58,326 bases of DNA from Pelagibacteraceae bacterium (lineage in GTDB: Bacteria; Pseudomonadota; Alphaproteobacteria; HIMB59; GCA-002718135). Position 1 is the first letter of the stretch; each line of letters begins with the position of its first letter. The notes beneath the pieces are model-generated. The model saw nothing but the letters and a program-made list of their open reading frames with translations. It was not told where the DNA came from and made no database searches. Of this stretch, positions 56,109-58,326 are shown piece by piece. The DNA is taken from NCBI GenBank assembly GCA_002718135.1, contig PBDN01000004.1:1-58326 (forward strand), given 5' to 3'. The position numbers and the translations under genes are program-made.

Positions 56109-57482
56109 TTATAAATTTAAAGATTTGGTGGACAAATATTTTTCATCTTTTAAAAAATCTGAAATGAGAAAAGCCAACTCTATAGATTGAGAAGCATTTA
56201 ATCTGGGATCACAAAAAGTGTGATATCTGTTCTTAAGATCTTCATCAGTAATTTCTTGTAAACCTCCCATACACTCAGTTACATCTTGACCTGTCATTTC
56301 CAAATGTACACCACCTGGATAAGTTCCTTGTGATTTATGAATTTGAAAAAACTGTTGGATTTCAGAAAAAATATTTACAAGTGGCCTTGTTTTAAAACCA
56401 GTGTTTGATTTTACTGTGTTTCCATGCATTGGGTCACATGCCCACACAACAATATTACCTTCACTTTTAACTTTCTCAATTATATTTGGTAAAATAGAGT
56501 TAATTTTATCTGATCCCATTCTACATATTAAGGTTACTCTACCTGGTTCATTATTAGGATTTATTACTTGTAATATTTTAATTAGCTCATCTATATCTGT
56601 TTTTGGTCCTACCTTAATACCAATTGGATTTTGAATACCTTTTAAAAATTCAATATGAGCCCCATCTAATTGACGAGTTCTATCGCCCACCCATAACATA
56701 TGAGCTGATACATCATACCATTTGCCTGAAGTGCTATCTATACGTGTCATTGCTTCCTCATATTCTAATAAAAGAGCTTCATGACTAGTAAAAAATTCTG
56801 TTTCATAGAGTTGTCTAACATTTTTTTCATTAATTCCACATGCATTCATAAATGCCAAACACTCATCAATTCTTGAGGATATTTCTCTAAATTTTTTAGC
56901 GTTCTCACCTTCCACAAAATTTAAATTCCATTGATGAATTTTATTTAAGTTTGCAAAGCCTCCTTGCGAAAATGCCCTTATTAAATTAAGTGTTGCTGCT
57001 GATTGATTATAAGCTTGAATTAATCTATTGGGATTCGGTTTTCTGATTTCTTTTTGAAATTCAATGCCATTAATAATATCACCTTTATAAGACTCTAACT
57101 CAATTCCATTAATTATTTCTTTTTCTTGAGATCTGGGTTTTGCAAATTGACCGGCTATTCTACCTACCTTAACAACTGGACATGAAGAACCAAATGTTAA
57201 AATTACTGCCATTTGTAAAATAACTTTAAAAGTGTCTCTTATATTATCTGGATGAAAGTCTACAAAACTTTCAGCACAATCACCACCTTGCAACAAAAAA
57301 GCCTTACCTGCTGCCACTTCACCTAATTTTAATTTTAAAGATCTTGCCTCTCCAGCAAAAACTAGAGGGGGATATTCTTTTATTTTATTTAATGAATTTT
57401 TTAATAATAATTCATCAGAATAAGTTGGCATATGTTTTGCCTTTTTTGTTCTCCAAGAATTAGGCGACCATTTCATTTTCAT
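56109..57482 (-). CDS. DAHP synthase, class II
   Basis: A 457-residue first enzyme of the shikimate pathway, joining phosphoenolpyruvate and erythrose 4-phosphate. It is of the plant-like class II: WSPNSWRTKKAKHMPTYSD at the start, LLQGGDCAESF, RIAGQFAKPRS, WACDPMHGNT and GGVHLEMTGQDVTECMGG. The length matches. Two ATGs in frame lie at 57482 and 57476 (MKMKW); either may be used. A possible promoter is just upstream. Confidence 0.96.
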   Translation of the reverse strand: MKMKWSPNSWRTKKAKHMPTYSDELLLKNSLNKIKEYPPLVFAGEARSLKLKLGEVAAGKAFLLQGGDCAESFVDFHPDNIRDTFKVILQMAVILTFGSSCPVVKVGRIAGQFAKPRSQEKEIINGIELESYKGDIINGIEFQKEIRKPNPNRLIQAYNQSAATLNLIRAFSQGGFANLNKIHQWNLNFVEGENAKKFREISSRIDECLAFMNACGINEKNVRQLYETEFFTSHEALLLEYEEAMTRIDSTSGKWYDVSAHMLWVGDRTRQLDGAHIEFLKGIQNPIGIKVGPKTDIDELIKILQVINPNNEPGRVTLICRMGSDKINSILPNIIEKVKSEGNIVVWACDPMHGNTVKSNTGFKTRPLVNIFSEIQQFFQIHKSQGTYPGGVHLEMTGQDVTECMGGLQEITDEDLKNRYHTFCDPRLNASQSIELAFLISDFLKDEKYLSTKSLNL

Positions 57483-57494
57483 AATAATTAGGGG

Positions 57495-57522
57495 TATTAA
57501 ACTTATTAGAATCCTGAAACAA
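57495..57522 (-). promoter_or_regulatory. Possible promoter of the DAHP synthase gene
   Basis: On the minus strand TTGTTT (57522-57517) is followed after 16 bases by TTAATA (57500-57495). A start near 57488 would give a leader of about 6 bases to the first ATG or 12 bases to the second. The region is AT-rich, so the match is tentative. Confidence 0.35.
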
Positions 57523-57540
57523 GTTTATTAATTGAAAAAG

Positions 57541-58326
57541 TTACTTTTTTTTAATAATTTTTAATTGCGATCTTTCTAAAGCTAAATAATTTGAAGGTAT
57601 ATCTTGATCAACAACACTTCCAGCGCCTATTTTTACATTTTTATTAATTATAATAGGTGCAATTAAAGAAGAATTTGAGCCAATAAATACACCATTTTTA
57701 ATAATGGTTAAGTTTTTTCTTTCACCATCAAAATTACAAGTAATTGTACCTGCTCCTATATTTACCCTGTTTCCTATTATAGCATCTCCAATATAACTTA
57801 AGTGAGATATAGCGGTTTTTTCACCGATAAATGAATTTTTTATTTCTACATAATTCCCAATTTTTGAATTATTTTTTATATTTGTTTTTGGTCTTATTCT
57901 AGCATGTGGTCCTATAGTACAATTTTTATCTATTGTGGCTCCTTCAATGTAACTATTACTTTTGATGACGCAACCCTCTTTAATTTGTGTCTTTTCTTTT
58001 AAAACTACATTATTTTCAATTACTACATTTTTTGCAATTTTTGTATCATAACCAAAGTAACATGAATTTGCATTTTGAATAAGTACTCCACTTTTAATAA
58101 ATTTTTTTATTAAATTCTTCTGATATATTCTTTCTACATCTATTAAATCTTCTAAAGTATTAACACCAAGCATTTCATCTTCATCACAAACAATATATTC
58201 AAAAGGATTATTATAATTATAAAAAATATTAAAAATATCTGGTAAATATTTTTCATTATTTTTTTTATTTTTTTTAATAAATTTTAATTTATTAAAGAAA
58301 TATTCAGTATTAACTAAAACAATACC
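57541..58326 (-). CDS. glmU: GlmU, C-terminal part (cut by window end)
   Basis: The frame stays open to the window edge (261 residues seen), so this is the C-terminal part of the bifunctional UDP-GlcNAc pyrophosphorylase/glucosamine-1-phosphate acetyltransferase. The end of the uridyltransferase domain is visible (NEKYLPDIF, then CDEDEMLGVNT). The left-handed beta-helix follows with hexapeptide repeats (GCVIKSNSYIEGATI, GPHARIRPKTN, GNYVEIKNS) and the acetyltransferase His in SHLSYIGDA. It makes UDP-GlcNAc for peptidoglycan and LPS. The N-terminal two-fifths lies outside the window. Confidence 0.95.
   Translation of the reverse strand, partial: GIVLVNTEYFFNKLKFIKKNKKNNEKYLPDIFNIFYNYNNPFEYIVCDEDEMLGVNTLEDLIDVERIYQKNLIKKFIKSGVLIQNANSCYFGYDTKIAKNVVIENNVVLKEKTQIKEGCVIKSNSYIEGATIDKNCTIGPHARIRPKTNIKNNSKIGNYVEIKNSFIGEKTAISHLSYIGDAIIGNRVNIGAGTITCNFDGERKNLTIIKNGVFIGSNSSLIAPIIINKNVKIGAGSVVDQDIPSNYLALERSQLKIIKKK

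Noticed and set aside
1..58326. Signs of prophage, insertion sequences, CRISPR arrays, toxin-antitoxin or defence genes
   Set aside because: No repeats, integrases, transposases or such families were seen; all recognised genes are housekeeping or envelope genes in conserved orders.

Overview
The window looks like a piece of the core chromosome of a very AT-rich, streamlined alphaproteobacterium, most likely a free-living marine type of the SAR11/HIMB59 kind; I cannot place it more exactly from sequence alone. The signs are: a DUF2794 gene and an HdaA-type DnaA relative, both typical of alphaproteobacteria; the lptF-lptG-lptD-surA-pdxA-rsmA order; a DksA with a single zinc-finger cysteine; and a direct-repeat GTTC-N7-GTTC motif upstream of recA, which is the alphaproteobacterial form of the SOS box. 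Genes are packed almost end to end. No stretch over 300 bases lacks a gene, many neighbours overlap by 1 to 35 bases, and no phage, insertion sequence, CRISPR array, rRNA or tmRNA gene is visible. One tRNA gene is present.

Layout. 1-1129: the end of a membrane protein and an EamA transporter. 1112-6489 (minus): pepA, ndk, a DUF2066 protein, hdaA and aspS. 6490-13548 (plus): lipopolysaccharide export (lptF, lptG, lptD), a SurA-like chaperone, pdxA and rsmA. 13531-18274 (minus): fatty-acid synthesis (fabD, fabG, acpP, fabF), then mltG and gmk. 18359-24938 (plus): rpsF, rpsR, rplI, dnaB, alr, an MMPL/RND exporter and cvpA. 24924-28685 (minus): a thioredoxin-like protein, a YfgM-like protein, bamB and der. 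28705-31814: DUF2794 (plus), then a glycosyltransferase, guaA and rlmE (minus). 31885-36518 (plus): an RND efflux pair. 36511-37901 (minus): psd and pssA. 37934-39681 (plus): a LOG-family protein and icd. 39674-43529 (minus): recA and alaS. 43728-46084 (plus): dksA, a small unknown ORF, moaA and nadK. 46088-47326 (minus): a VOC protein, tRNA-Leu(UAA) and a CinA-like protein. 47389-51013 (plus): map, purB, bolA, grxD and rarD. 50982-58326 (minus): glmU (cut by the window end), class II DAHP synthase, nadE, gltX, cimA, trmJ and rpsD.

The genes fall into ordinary housekeeping themes: envelope building (LPS transport, peptidoglycan precursors, outer-membrane assembly, phospholipids), translation, replication and repair, and biosynthesis of fatty acids, isoleucine via citramalate, aromatic amino acids, NAD and purines. 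I found no obviously new multi-gene system. The points worth a second look are mostly regulatory or structural: the GTTC repeats upstream of recA, several promoters that sit almost on the start codon, the pepA/lptF start codons that touch back to back, an unassigned 54-residue ORF after dksA, a moaA gene apart from other molybdenum-cofactor genes, an RND permease with an extra membrane insert, and a SurA-position protein in which no PPIase domain can be recognised.
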